From Blasia pusilla (taxonomy: Eukaryota; Marchantiophyta; Marchantiopsida; Blasiales), in the NCBI GenBank assembly GCA_050084515.1, contig CM114271.1, forward strand, positions 28,334,001-28,398,000: 64,000 nt of DNA, given 5' to 3'. The notes beneath the pieces were generated by a model. The model was not told the origin of the DNA and ran no database searches. It worked only from the letters and a program-made list of their open reading frames with translations. Positions 48,366 to 62,000 of this stretch are shown piece by piece; position 1 is the stretch's first letter; the number at the start of each line of letters is the position of its first letter. A program made the translations under genes and the position numbers.

Positions 48366-50009
48366 ATGGCGTCGGTCGTTGGCTCGAGCTCCTCCTCTCC
48401 GCCTTCGGGTGACACGTCTGATGAGGCTGCTGGCACTACAGATCCCGATTCTGAATCCGGGAAGAGTTTTGCACTCGTCGAAGCCACGATCCCTGGAATT
48501 CGACCTCTCGGATCCCAGCGCGGCGCGCGAGAGTGGACGCCCTTCAGCGGGATTCAGCTCCAAGGTGCGCTCGCCCGCGCCAGACGGGGGAACGTCGAGG
48601 CAGAAGACGATATCGACGACGAGGTTCTGGTGATTTATGGTGCCCCCATTTTTACGAATTCGGTGGAGGAGCTTGAGAGAGATGACAAGAGTAAGCGGGT
48701 AATTGCGAGGCGCAGCCATTCACAGGCGCTGTCAGCGCAGCGGAGTGGATCGAGCTCTCCCAAGAGGACCGGCGACAGTGGGAGCTCGAGTGAGGGCTCT
48801 ATGATGTACCTGTACAATAGCAGCACACGGACCAATTCTCCGACCTGGAGCACAATCTCCCCCGGATCCAGATCTCCTTCGATTATCGGCAGTGGAATTT
48901 CGAGTCAGCCGTCCTCTCCAACGTTGGATCCACTGTGGCCCAGCGGTGCCGGAGCTGAAGGCAATTCTCTGTACAAGACGGAAATGTGCAGGCCGTATCA
49001 GGAGACCAATCAATGCAAGTATGGACACAAATGCCAGGTGAACTTCGAATTTCATACGCCCACTATCGGCAGCTTTCTACGCGCTCCACGTCGCTGATCG
49101 AATTGCTTTCACTCGCTCTTAGACTAGTGTATGCGTGCGCCATACATGGGGTAGTGGAATCGTGACAATCGTCTGGAAATATGTCCTTCGTTTACCGGGA
49201 TTTCATGTTGCTGGCCTTGCCTAGCTCCGTAGTGGTGTTGTTTCTGCTCTAACCTGAACATGATTGCATCCCCCTAGCTCAAATTTTAAGTAGAGGGTTT
49301 TGGGTGGGATGAATGTACAGTTTGCACATGGGATAAGGGAACTGCGACAGATCCCTCGACATCCGAAATATAAAACAGAGGTGAGAAGAATCGAAGGAAG
49401 CGTGGAGTGAATTTAGGAAATTTGCGTGCTTTGAATACATGGCAGTCTTGTTCCTTTCATGTTTTGACCTTCGCGGGATCACGTGTCAAAGTGGAGGCTA
49501 TGGGGTAAGCTCCTGACGCTGAAGCTGAAATTTGCGCTGCATATACTGTGGACATACGTGTTCCCTCGATTTCAGGCTTATACTGTAATGCTGCATTGGC
49601 GTAACAGTGCCTTGTTTGCGTCTATTTGATGACGGCTACGGCGTTTTTAATTCAGGTCTGCCGCTCCTTCACCACCAGTGGCACTTGTCCATATGGCACC
49701 CGATGCCGTTTCATCCACCCCACGATCGGGCTGGAGGCGGAGAACGGAAGCGCCAATTCCGACGACTTCGAAGTCGTGGACTCGGAGGGTCTCGCGCTGA
49801 AGATTGGGGAGGAAGCGGGACCATCGCACATGGAGAGAAGAAGAATTCTCCGGCGTCTGCCGGTTTTCGAGACCATCTCCGGCATCGAACACAACGGACA
49901 GCGCTTTCAGGACGCTATACTCCCTTCTCCCCCGGGTGAAGTCGCCGCCTATGGTATTGTCCGCGTTCCCTATCAACTGAACCAGTGGACCTCCATCCGT
50001 CGACTCTGA
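48366..50009 (+). CDS. TIS11/TTP-type tandem CCCH zinc-finger protein, three exons
   Basis: Exons are 48366-49037, 49321-49380 (60 bases) and 49656-50009. All introns are GT-AG and phase 0, giving 361 aa. The middle exon is too small to stand out but restores the family pattern exactly. Finger 1 is C208-X8-C217-X5-C223-X3-H227, starting YKTEMC and completed by FAHG from the microexon. An 18-residue linker follows with RHPKYKTEV. Finger 2 is C246-X8-C255-X5-C261-X3-H265 (CRSFTTSGTC, CPYGTRC, RFIHP). TTP-family proteins with this spacing bind AU-rich RNA and promote mRNA decay; that role is inferred here. The N-terminal 200 residues are Ser/Pro-rich and probably disordered. Without the microexon, exon 1 runs into a stop at 49095-49097. 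Confidence 0.92.
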
Positions 50010-50300
50010 TCAGCCCGTCGCATTCCATTCATCCGACCACGGCTGTGACATTCCTGGCGTTCATATGCTCCTGCAGCTGCACGTCTCATTGCATCACGCG
50101 CCTCATGCATTTCCCGTTTCCCTGGAAAGCAATCGGAATCGGCGGCGGGGGGCTCCATGGATCCGCGCTCACGTACTCTGTCCAATCTGGATTCTGGATG
50201 ACTACTTAAGAGTTCGCCTGCTTGCTATCTTGCTTGCTTCGTACTGTAGCTTGCTCGCTGCACTGAATTTCTCCTGTGGGTATAGGATCCGGTTTCCCGA

Positions 50301-50650
50301 GCTTAGAGCACTGGCTGGACAGGTTCCAGTGCGAAGATGCCAGGCGGAGTCCGTTTCACTAAATTGCCGTGCTTAGAGCGCTTTAAGGACAGGCACCAGT
50401 GCGAAGACGACAAAACGTAGTGCATTTCGTTAATTGCGGGGCTTAGAGCTCGAGCTGGGCAGGCACCAGTGCGAAGACGAGAGACGTAGTCCGTTCGATG
50501 AATTCCCGGGATTGGAGCGATGGCTGGACAGGCGCCAGTAGGAAGACGACAAGACGTACTGCATTCCGTTAATTTCCGGGCTTAGAGCTCTAGCTGGACA
50601 GGCACCAGTGCGAAGACGCGAGACGTAGTCCGTTTCACTATGAACGGGTT
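50301..50650 (+). repeat. 70-bp minisatellite, five units, with alternating two-unit structure
   Basis: Units begin GCTTAGAGC (or a variant) at 50301, 50371, 50441, 50510 and 50580, and share GGACAGGCACCAGTGCGAAGACG. Units 1, 3 and 5 continue toward GTAGTCCGTT, while units 2 and 4 continue with GACAAAACGTAGTGCATT-like sequence. The array is therefore built from a 140-base dimer. It lies about 290 bases after the CCCH stop codon. Confidence 0.88.
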
Positions 50651-53033
50651 TCTCGAAATAGAGGGCTCCGTGTAGAAGACGATCTTAAGACAGTCTCAAT
50701 ATTATCACCGTTGCCGCTGGCAGCAGTGGATATTCAACTGAGTTCACCGGAACTGTCAATTTGAGCAGAGTAATTATAATTAATTATCACGCTCTTGGAT
50801 TCACAGCCGCTGTCATTATGATAAGTGTGGTGAGTTTGCATGTTCTTATGCAGTACGCTTTCTTAGCTTGCGTTTCGAAGTAATTTAGTGGAGAAAATTC
50901 CTGAAGTAGGACGTAGTAGAGGAGAAGTATTCGGACACATTCTCATTTGCCTTCCTCTACTGCAATTCTCTTAGATACGAACATTTGAGAGGATGGTTTT
51001 AATTTTGGTTTGAAAAACGAAAATGGAAATAGAATGGAAGAAATTGTGAAATGAGATAAATCAAACTTAACTCTTCTCCCGCAAAATTCTTAATTCATCA
51101 TTTCATATGATAACTAAAAATAGAGATTTACATCATTTCCACGGGGAATGCATAAGAACCAACCTCAGGGTAATCAAATCAATACATGTAAGTGTATTTA
51201 TATTTTGGATCAAAGAACATTTTTTAATTAAAAAAAAAATTTGTGAAAAAACTCTTTGGGGGTTTTAAAAAAAACCTTTGAATTTTCGGAACTCCTACCT
51301 CCTTTACTCCTTTGGGACCATAAGAAGATCCAAAGAAATCAATTTGTGATAAACACTTTATTTTTATAAATGTTCATAATTTGATCCTTGGTATGTAGTA
51401 AACCTAAATGTACAAAGAGTGTGATGTGTTTGCTTGTAAGGCCCAAAAGTGAAAGCTATACTTGTAAGACCAATAGATAAAAATATAGCAACAGTATTGC
51501 AAGCTTTTAGTAAGTTTACTTTTCATCTCGTCAATTCTTGACATACTCACTCTTTATAAATTTTTGAAAATATAGTTTATTTACGTTTACCCCGAAAGAC
51601 GCTGCAAAACAAATGTATGGGAATAATTTCATAGACGAGAAAAGATAAAAACATCTTGTACTTACAAAACAATGAAAAATCTGATTACTCTGCCCGGAGA
51701 ACACAAAACAAATACATAAAAAATCTTTTCCGTAAGATGCAATGAGAGATCTACTTAATCTTCTGCTGGTAAACTTAATCCTTGTAGGAAGAAGAAATTC
51801 TCTACACTATTGCTTGATTCCACTAAAATTAGATCTTCCACGATAGGTCAACCACCCGGGGTGAGAGTCATCACTCAAGAAGATTGTATGTCTAAGAGTT
51901 GGGAAAGTAGCGAAGAGAATAAGAGTGCTCGGGTGAACCTCTTTCAAGACAGTTCTTGGCTTACTTCCACCCTAAAGGTATTAAACAAGACTAAAGGCGG
52001 CTATGGAGAAATCGTGAATGACTACATAACAATCCTCCAAATGCATTCTTATGAACACATAGACCATAACTTTGGAAAGTAAGAGTAAATAGTACAATGT
52101 GAATTCTGTTCCTGATATCACGGTTGCAATATCTGCGTAAAGGCCATGAATGATACAAAATGTATGCCTAGAGACTCCAAAAGCATTCTGGCGGCATTTG
52201 CTACCAACGACAGATGACTGGCTCGGGGAGAGCTGCTTTCAAAGGCAAGTAATAATAGGCATTTGAGTGATTTCTCGCAGCACGAAGCCGTGCTTATCCC
52301 CAAGGACAATCATGATCCCAAGAAGCTACACAGCCTTGATGGATGAATCATTAGTATGAAGAGGGCTTTTTCTCAAAGTAAAGGCAGTGCAACTAAGAAT
52401 AACGTGATGTTGAGAAAAGAAAGACGAAGATCACTATATATGGCAGGGCAAGTTAGCCACTCCAAGATATGACTACAAAATACACAATCACCACTAAATA
52501 AAATTAGTTTATCAAAATTTACATGATGGAGCTCCACCAATTTTTTTAAGCCAGAACACCAAGTAACATTTGTTTTGCTTTCAGCCGACTCTTATTCCCT
52601 CTATTTGCTTGGCTGGTAAAGGTGATGAATCTGAATACATTCTAGAAACAATCCTTGTGATAGATCCTGGACATAATCCTGAACACCTGTCTGCAGCAAG
52701 CTAAGGTTCTAGCGGCAACTATCCAAATCACGTAATGTATAACTTGCAGTCTGTACAACTCATAAGACTTACTGATTTTTACCCCAGTCGGAATCTCCTG
52801 TACCCGGACATGAGAACGACCAAGCCCACTTCCCCAGTCGATTCTCCCTGCAACTCTACAGCTCTAGGACTTGATATATGGTGAAGGATCAGAGCTTAAA
52901 TGTGAACTCATTTGTAGGAAAACGCCCATCAGATGGCACGTGGCCTTTGATAGGACAACCAGCACGTTGGGAGGACTCCAGTGGCCCAATGTCTGATGTG
53001 AACATGATTTTGAGATCAGCACCGTTATCTCGC
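50651..53033. other. intergenic, possible 3' end of the LRR gene
   Basis: No gene is recognised on the + strand. The minus-strand frames 53089-52889 and 52309-52118 may belong to the 3' end of the Elongin-C/LRR gene, but I could not join them by splicing. From 50700 to 51800 the sequence is AT-rich and featureless. Confidence 0.3.
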
Positions 53034-56000
53034 TCAAAACTGGACCCAAAAGTAGAGTCTAACAAGTGAAACTTGACTGATGTCACCATTCACTGCAGCA
53101 ATCCCACCACAAAACGCCAGGTAGAGTCTGACTATATCTCTTGGGGTGTTTACCATCTTATGGCAACCTCGAATGTCAATCCTGCATAGGGAAAGACAGC
53201 TATCACAGTTTGCAAAGTTGATGGCCACGATTTTGTGTCGAATATGGGCCAGGACGTCCTTCCGCTAACTCCCAGTCATAAGATCTGGTGGCGTATAGTC
53301 AATCTAAGCATTTTTGCTATCAAACCCTTAGCCTCATCACAGTCACCAAAGAGGTTCCCACCCCTTAATTTCAGCGAAGAAGATTCACACGCAAAAACGA
53401 CAGGAAAATCGCCTCATCTTTCAAGTTAAGCAGCTACTGTCCATTTTTTCTCCCACACCATGTAACATGCTTCCCAACAGCGCCAGATTAATCCCTCGTT
53501 ATTCTGACGAGTAAAGAGGAGTACTTGGCTTCTCCTCCCCGACAGCTTCATGGCCATTCTGAAACTTGTTGTACTCCCACAGAACTAAACAAGAAGATGC
53601 AGTTGACATGAACACTCTGAAACCTGGCTCCGAAGTCTGGCCCTAGTTGAGAAGGAGATATCTGTACAGCGAAGGTCCAAGATGAATCTGTTACAGCCAT
53701 TCTCAAGTAGGACTTTTCCTCTCGAAACGCTTGCATTTATAATCTGCAAGAAGGGACACAGATCAACCGTCATGCAAGGAGAATTAGCTGTGCTGACTAC
53801 AGAGAACAGTTACTAACAGAGACAAACACGGCAGAAAGTAGGCCCCTGATACATCAGCTAAACATGGTTCACAGAAGACATGACTTATTGCACTAGGCAT
53901 AAGTCACCTTCTGGAAAAAAAATTGAAGGCACATTCTCCAACCAAAGAAAATCTCCTGTCAATTGGGATAAGATGCTGGAAGATTTAGAAGACTCGATCC
54001 AGATTGCTGCTGTGGTAGGGTTTGGATTCACCCTCACTGGATCCTGCCTGCTGTCAGTCTGTTGCACACATCTCGGGGTGCCAGGTCTTCAAGGACAGTT
54101 AAATAATTCTATTCAATTATTAGAATACCTATCTCCTATTAAATACAGAGCAAGTTGATTTTATTCTCTCCAGGTTAGGAAATTCTCTCGTTCATGTGAG
54201 TTCCTTGATCCAACTATGTCAATCTGCCAACAGTCAATCGTTGTGCGACATCCAAGTGGCATGCAGTAGGAGGGTAATGCAGGAAAAATACCTCCGGTAA
54301 GTTACCTTCACCATAGTAATAGTTTCCGCTCATCGAAAGCTACAAAAACAAGAAGATTTCATAGGTACGAAGTTAGTCTTCATTGCAAACAGACAAAGGC
54401 TTTGGTGAGCATGAAATTGTAGCAGACCATGCCGACCGAGGCTTCATGTCCTTTGCAGGAAATCAAACTCAACGATGTTTTGCAGTACCATGGGGGACAC
54501 AGCGATTGACAAATCTCAAGTTTGAGATGGAACACAAGCTTGATGTAAAATCTGTGCTCCCCTTACTCCACATTTCCTATTGAAACTAAAGCAGTGAGCA
54601 AATTTGTGGGTTGCAGCACACAGTCAGAGTTCATAAGCATAACCTTTTGAAGACGTGTATGAGTTTCAAGGATAGTTTTTAGCACTCTGGAGCATGAGTC
54701 CGTAATTTTGTTGTTTGCAAGGGAAAGCTCCAGAAGTGATGTGTTTTGCTGCAACACAGAAATTTACTTTTGTGAGGACCCTAGGCAAGTGGACAGGAAA
54801 CTTGAGATTTCAATATTTTCTCCAAGCAATGCTTGCTCCCTCTATATATTTCATAAATGACAGCAGACTAAGACACCTCAAAGACCGAAGTGCTCAGTAA
54901 GGTTTCTAAGATCCTGGGGTCCTACATATAAACTGTGTAATAGATACCCACCCAGTGGATTATGTAATATCTTCTAAATACCACTTTCATCAGATTTGAT
55001 GGTCCAGCCTTCTGTAAGTGTATTCATTCAGAATGGAATCCAAACCTGGAGCCAATTGAAAATTACGACAGCACCAGCAGCAGTTATTTTGTTGTCACTC
55101 AAGTCAAGCTCCTGCATCCAATGAAAGACCCACAACGAAAATATGAACATTAAAGTCAAAATATGAAATAATGAAAAAAGTATCAGCAGCTTGCTTACTC
55201 TCTTGTTTGTTGAGAGTGCAGTTTATTCCAAAACACATACATGTATACTGCATTGTGTATAGATAAGGCAGGAACTATGTTGAGTGACCATGAACTACTG
55301 CTGCTTTAGACCTGACCTATATTTGTGTCTAATGTTTAACCTATTATTAGGTAACTGTCATTTGTTGCTCTTATGATAGCCTTCGCTAAACTATGTTCTA
55401 AACGTATGAAGAGCTATTTCTGGGCAATAAGCTAATAAGCCAAACAAAACCGGCTGATTATAGTGGGAGTTTATGCTCTCAGGAGTTTATACTGCTGGGA
55501 ACTGTGAACGCTGCTGTTTTCTCTCGCCGATGATCTAGTCCCTCATCTCTCAAACTTCATCGTTGCTGCCTCTCAACCATGTCATGGCACTACCCTGTTT
55601 TCCAAATAAGGAAGAGTTTCCAAATGCTTCAAGAACCAAGTGTGTTGCTCAGTTAGTTGTAATAATCTCCTTACTAAAGAAGCTCTGACGTGACCATATC
55701 AATCACTTCTAGTTTCTGATAAAGGAAAAATGGGCTATTACTCACATTCCTTATCAAGGCCAAAGGAAGATTTGAGACATCGTCTGCTAGTCACAAAAGT
55801 AAGGTTTCAGAGATGTGCACACACGCCTGTCATTTGCTTAACATCTGACAACACAGATTCATAGCAGATTTACTAGCTAGTAAATGAGATGGAAAATATC
55901 AAGGAATCCCCAATCCTTCTTCTGAGAGTTTCTGTTATGCAGGAGCTCTGTGCAAGTTCATATAGTTTTCTTCCATTTCCTAACCTGGATAGAGTCATAT

Positions 56001-59000
56001 TGACTCATTGCCTGCATTAAGATCTCCACATCAGTATCCAGCAAGTCGCATCTTGCAAGTTGCAACTTTTTCAGATTCAGAGGGACCGCACTCAGAGCTG
56101 GCACCAGAAGTTCATAAGGAACACCCTGAGCCTTTTCAGGTTCTGGTACTGCAATCCAATTGCCTTGTGAACTGCCAGATTCAGTAAAGAAGGTGCCATT
56201 ACATGCTTTACCAATGTGGTCTGCCTTAGATGAGATTCTTTTACACGCTTTCAAGTTTCCTGCCATCCATCCAACAAGACGTTGTTTCTTCAAGATGGGT
56301 CTAGCACTTCAAAATATAGCTCACGAGTACTCTGTAAATAGATGTATTCAGCCCTTTTATATTCTATCACAACTCATCAAAACTTGGCAAGAATCTCCAT
56401 TTACAAGTCCAAAAAGTATAACGATCAGCATGCTTGTGAGGAGCTGTCAAAAAGAAACTATTGCATAAAGTGAATCATCCCAAGTAATTACCCTCCAGCA
56501 GAAGCTCCTCAAGGGAACTCGCTTGTATGGAGGCCACCGCATCTTCTGCCATAGATGATCGTATCTCATTCTCACGCACATCTAACATCTTCACAGTCCT
56601 ACACGGAGTAATTGGACAAATCAGGGTTTGTAAAACTACATATTTAGTTCATAAAGAGTGAAAAAAAGCTTCAAACAATAGACAGGAACGCCTTCATAAC
56701 TGAAAGAATCAAGATAAAGGAAGGGATCGAAAAAAATAAAAATTTGATACACCCAGGCAACTGAAGACAGTCGTCCCGGTAATGGATTGATTCTTGTAGA
56801 AATGAGATCCAATTTGGAAACAACTAAGAAGATCGGAAACAAAATGCCCCACTATACTAAAAGCCCCAAAATCACAGAATTGTCAAACTCCTGCAAGCCA
56901 AAACAGAAGTACCTGGCAAAAGGGAGAGCTCGTGCAATGGCTGAGAAACCTTCAGTCTTTATTCCGTTACATGCAAGGCGGAGAACCTGAAGCCTTCCAC
57001 GTTCCAACACACACTTCAACTGTTAGAGCGGAATTACAATGAAATGCAAAGAAAGCTGTATAAAAACACAGGTGTACACCTAGATGCAGGAGTAAGGCAA
57101 GATGGATACCTAGAGTGTGACTGAAGGCTCTTGCTCAAATGAATGGCAGCCTCAGCTGTAAGTCCTGTTTCACTGCAAATTTCACCCACACTTCAAGATT
57201 GGACAACGCTTCATAAAACCCAACCCATTTGAATATCCAGAAAGTTGAATTAGCAATTCTGAACTTGGGTAAAAATCTCAGACTACACAAACTACAATGC
57301 ACAATTTACCCCTCCTTTCCTGGTCCGCTAGGGAAATGGAGACAAATCTCATCAGAAATTTGGTAAGGAAAGAAAGGACTACAGGAAATACTCCTTCTAA
57401 ATCCAATTTTACAAGGTGTGGTGCAATGTAGCTTCAAGTTCAAGGGATCTTAGAAACTCCAAACTACACGATAATGCATAAAGCAGGTATCAGCTGACTA
57501 AGGTCTTCAAAACCAGGTGAGGAGGATCACTTGAGAACAAAGACGATCGAGAGACATTCCAGCTAAACTACGAGATCAGGAATGCCTAGCGCGAACATTT
57601 GATATTCTTACTAAATCAAAGCAAACTCAAATACACTTCAATAGTCAGGTAAGCCCGTGCTATGCACAGGCTGTGTTTTTTCTTAAGAGGTCTCCTCCCT
57701 ATTAGTAGGGGTAGAGGTACCTAAAGGAGTCCCTTGATTCTTCCCTAAACGCAGATCACCCTAAAGCTGAAAGGTTCTAGCCTCAACATGATTCTGGGCT
57801 GAATTCATCCTAAAGGTTACTCTGCACACATATAGAAGTCTTCAAATGCAGAATGAAACAAAGCTGAAAGGTTCTAGCCTCAACATGATTCTGGGCTGAA
57901 TTCATCCTTAAGGTTACTCTGCACACATATAGAAGTCTTCAAATGCAGAATGAAACAAAGAAAATAATTATATAGATGCTAATCTGAAAGAATAAGACTT
58001 GAACTTTTGACTCAAACCAATCCTTTTATCTTGAATTGTTAACAAACCATGAACTATTAGCTAGCACTGCCCAATGATACTGAACCACTTCATAAACAAG
58101 GCAAGGCCAGCACAGTAGATACACGACGCATTGATATAACCTCCCTAATGCCAGACTCACACTGTCAACATAAAATCAAGAAGTCCAGCAAAATAACCCT
58201 ATCATGTCAGAAATAGAAAGAGGGTTCCCTGTGAGAAACCTAAAATTGTAGTCCACATGTGTTTGTTTTCGAGATAAAACAGTTTCCCACACCATCTCTT
58301 TTCTTTACAGAAAGTTTAAGGTACTACTGTCACTCACCTTAAATCTAGAAGCTGCAGGAATGGAAGACTCTGTAGAATCTCTCCAATGACCAAGCACGGA
58401 ATACTTCCATCAGTTAAAGGTTTCCCCAGAGGCAGTTTTGCAAGATCTGTTCAAAATACAAGGTTAGTTGATGTAGCAGCATAAAGTATTTACTTTAAAC
58501 TCTCACTGAATGTCCTAACAGGATTCACGTGGCATTCATAGTCCCATATGAAAGATCTGAAATGTTTTGAAAGTATCAGATATTGATATGCTAATCAAAG
58601 TGGTCATCTAACACGATGAAATGGTTGCATTTTTAAAGGCAAAATAGACCCAAAATCCTCTGAACATGCGGTCAAGTTGTGCAATTTGTAAGAGAAGTGA
58701 ATTCATGAGAAAAAAATTTGAGATGTCTACAATTCAGTTTCAAAATTTCAAGATAAAGAGAAAGAAGATGACGTACTTAAAGATAGAAGACTTGGAAATA
58801 AAGCTAGATATGAAACTAATGACAAGCTCCCAGGAGCACTCATAACCCATTCATAAAACATGGGTCGTACCTGCAGATAAAATCAAAACAAAAGTACATT
58901 TCGAGTGACAATATAATTCAGTAGACTCAAAGTCGTAGTCAACTGCTTACACCACAAAGTTTCAGATGTCTACAATACCAAACACCTAAAAAGATCATAT

Positions 59001-62000
59001 GCCATGTTTAGATGTCTGTTTACAGAACCACTATTTGACACGCCACTTCTTCCAGGCTACCAACCGGAAATTAATATACATCTAAGAAGTTAATCTATCA
59101 AAGATCAGGAATCAAAGTTTGTGACAGTACAACCACTCGATCTAGCCTTGGTGCAAGCCAAGGAAATGTTTATGGGGCATCACTAACTTACCGTATGACT
59201 GTATGCATACTTTCCTTTGTGCTGCACTTCTTCAAAGAAGAGTGTGTTACCACCTTCACAGCAAACACCAATCTAGTGAGTTGATTCAGTGGAAGCAATC
59301 TCTTCCATGTAAAAGGGGCCATCTTTTCTAGTTTAAGTGAATGAACACAGGAGTGCCATACAGTTTCTTTAGAATGACCGTAGCAACATTCTGTCTTATT
59401 TCACAGGTACGGTTTGAGAGTGAAAAAGGTGAGCCAAATGATGAAGGTGACCAGCAGACTATTGCGATGAATGACCACTGATTTAAAAAGAACCTGGTCA
59501 CTTTTACTCTGCTATCACCCAAGCTAAATTAGAGGCTGTCACCCACTAAGTCATAAGGGAACACAGTCACACCAGATATTTACCTCCATCTTGGCGATCA
59601 GCAACTTGCTGTAGCGCAAGTGCAATATACAAGGATTTCCATGATGTAGGTGGTGGACCTTCACACAAACCCCATCCATCATAAGATGGATATCTTGCTG
59701 AGGCCGAGATAGGCATGACAATGTCTTCAAATAAAAACTTCTTGCAGTGCTTCTCCCACAAAATCTCAGTGCCTGCAAAGAGATCATAGTTTCCAATCCA
59801 GCATTTCAATGTACATTGACAGTATCCTTTGACAGCACACTGATGGAGCGTCAAATTCACCATTGGCAGTAAATCATTACGCATATTCTTATGATGCTGT
59901 GCAATGGGGATCCATTGAGTTGTCAAGTCCAACAATATGAACTTACTGAGATTTAGGCCAAGAAAATCCTGTCGTTCTTCTGCATCATAAAGCTCTTGGG
60001 CTGTGAACTGCTCAGCCACACACCAAGCTAGATCCATGGGCATGGACGAAACATCTGGGACATCTGCAGACAACACCTTGGATCAGCTTTTTAAAAGAAA
60101 GCTCTCTCGGAAAACAAAGGTGCAATCTTCTGAAGAAAATCTTTAAGAACGTACAGAGAGTATCAAATGTTGACAAAGTGCATCACAATCAAGAGAGAAA
60201 TCAGCTAAGCCTCTCTGAGATTTATAGTGGACTGGAAACCAGGTCAATCGATTAATCGATCAATCAATCTCACCGCCTCCATATAACTCATATGCTAGTG
60301 CAGAGAGGTATCTTCAATCTTAGATTTGAAAGTGTCAACATCCCATAACCATGCAGATACAGATCAACAAATGCTAATTGAAGCACAAAAATATGCAATC
60401 TCTTCATGACGTATAACACCAGCCTCCAGGTTTTGATAAACCAATCAGTCCCACAAGGATTAGACTTGTCTAATCCTATACCAATCATCCGATGTTACCT
60501 CGCAGATGCCGTGCAACCATAGTTGCACCCACATTGAGAAGATCTTTGATGCCTAGGAAGTGTGCGACATAAATGAGATCCATCACCTGTTCTGGTTTCA
60601 CCTTTGAGTCCTCAAAAGCCAGGGAAATTATGTCAAGTTTGACAAGTACACACATTTGTGCCCAAGTGAGATTATCCTCTGGTTAGTATCTGAAACAGCT
60701 GGAATGCAAGAGAATGAGTACATGGAAGTGATATTCATACTGCTTTTCCACCTTAGACGTTTTAAGAAGCTGGAAGTACCCACATTAACTGCATAGAGCA
60801 TGAATTCGAGATCCAACAAAAATCACAACAAAACAAAAAGTCTAGCTCGCGATGCTGTTCCTATTAGATCAGCAGTGGGAAAAAAAAGTGCAGCAAGTAG
60901 GTTCTAACACAGCCACATTCTATCACATAGAGCAAGAACGCTGTCCATTTCAGAGAACATTTGAGTCTTACGTTAGAGTTTGTAACAAAAGAGTGAAGGT
61001 CCTGGGACATGCCCAGTGCCAAAGAAATGGAGGGCATACATGAAGTCAGGGATACAAAGCAGTTCCGAGTTACAGTACTTGCATAATGTCAGTTCTACTG
61101 ATGAATTAGAAAGAATTAAGAGCTAAAAATAATGGGATGGGGATGCCATATAAGATTAACGAGCAACTCAAACAATCCTGATGGAATCAACGTATTCAGA
61201 GATTCACCTCAAACTGGAAAACAAGGCGCGGTGTATTTGCGCCACCCCAATACTGTGCAGCCTTCATCTTGTTCAGGTGCTCCATGAAAACAAAGCGAAT
61301 CACACAATCCATAACCTGCCCAGTAAAAGGTGCGACTTATAATCACCATATAGAACAGGTAATTAAATTAGAGAACGATAACAGATCAGGTCATCTTCAG
61401 CCGTAATTCTAGCAGGTACAACTGATTTTGCAGGATGAAAATTACACTAGTCACCTCGGGATGAATATCAGGGAATCGTATGATATTCTCCAATTTCTCC
61501 TTGAAAACAGCTGTCAAATTGCAGCCACCAAACAACGTATATCAGGAGCGCGGCAGACACTTTACAACAGAAACACACAAATACAGGGCAGTCAATCAGA
61601 ACTAGCTAAGCAACAAAGTCAAACCTCTTTGCCAAGAACTGGGAAGAACAGTATGAAAGCCATTCACTTTCCAAAGAACAAATGTGAATCCAAAGATACT
61701 TCGATTAAATGACAATGACTTTTTGCCAACACTGGCAAGAACAATGAATGACGTGATTTGTTGTCCCAGGGGGGCCCAAGAGGGAGACGGTAGGTGTGCC
61801 CGGGGTTGAAATTTACCCCCACAAGATTGCACATCCTTGGAAGATCGAGCGCGCAAGACCCCAGACCAGACTCAGCAAATAAAATCAGGATGCCTTCGAT
61901 TTATCCTATGTTCGACTTATTTTATTTGTTTGACTGATCCAGTGACTTAAAACCACTGCCTTTGCCAGTGTGGAGTGTGTGTAGACAGCATTCTAACCAT

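Noticed and set aside
48134-48719. Minus-strand frames of 117-197 codons over the CCCH exon 1
   Set aside because: They are shadows of GC-rich coding sequence; the + strand frame carries the conserved finger.
51810-52082. 90-codon + strand frame
   Set aside because: It begins at a non-conserved position in AT-rich DNA and shows no recognisable motif.
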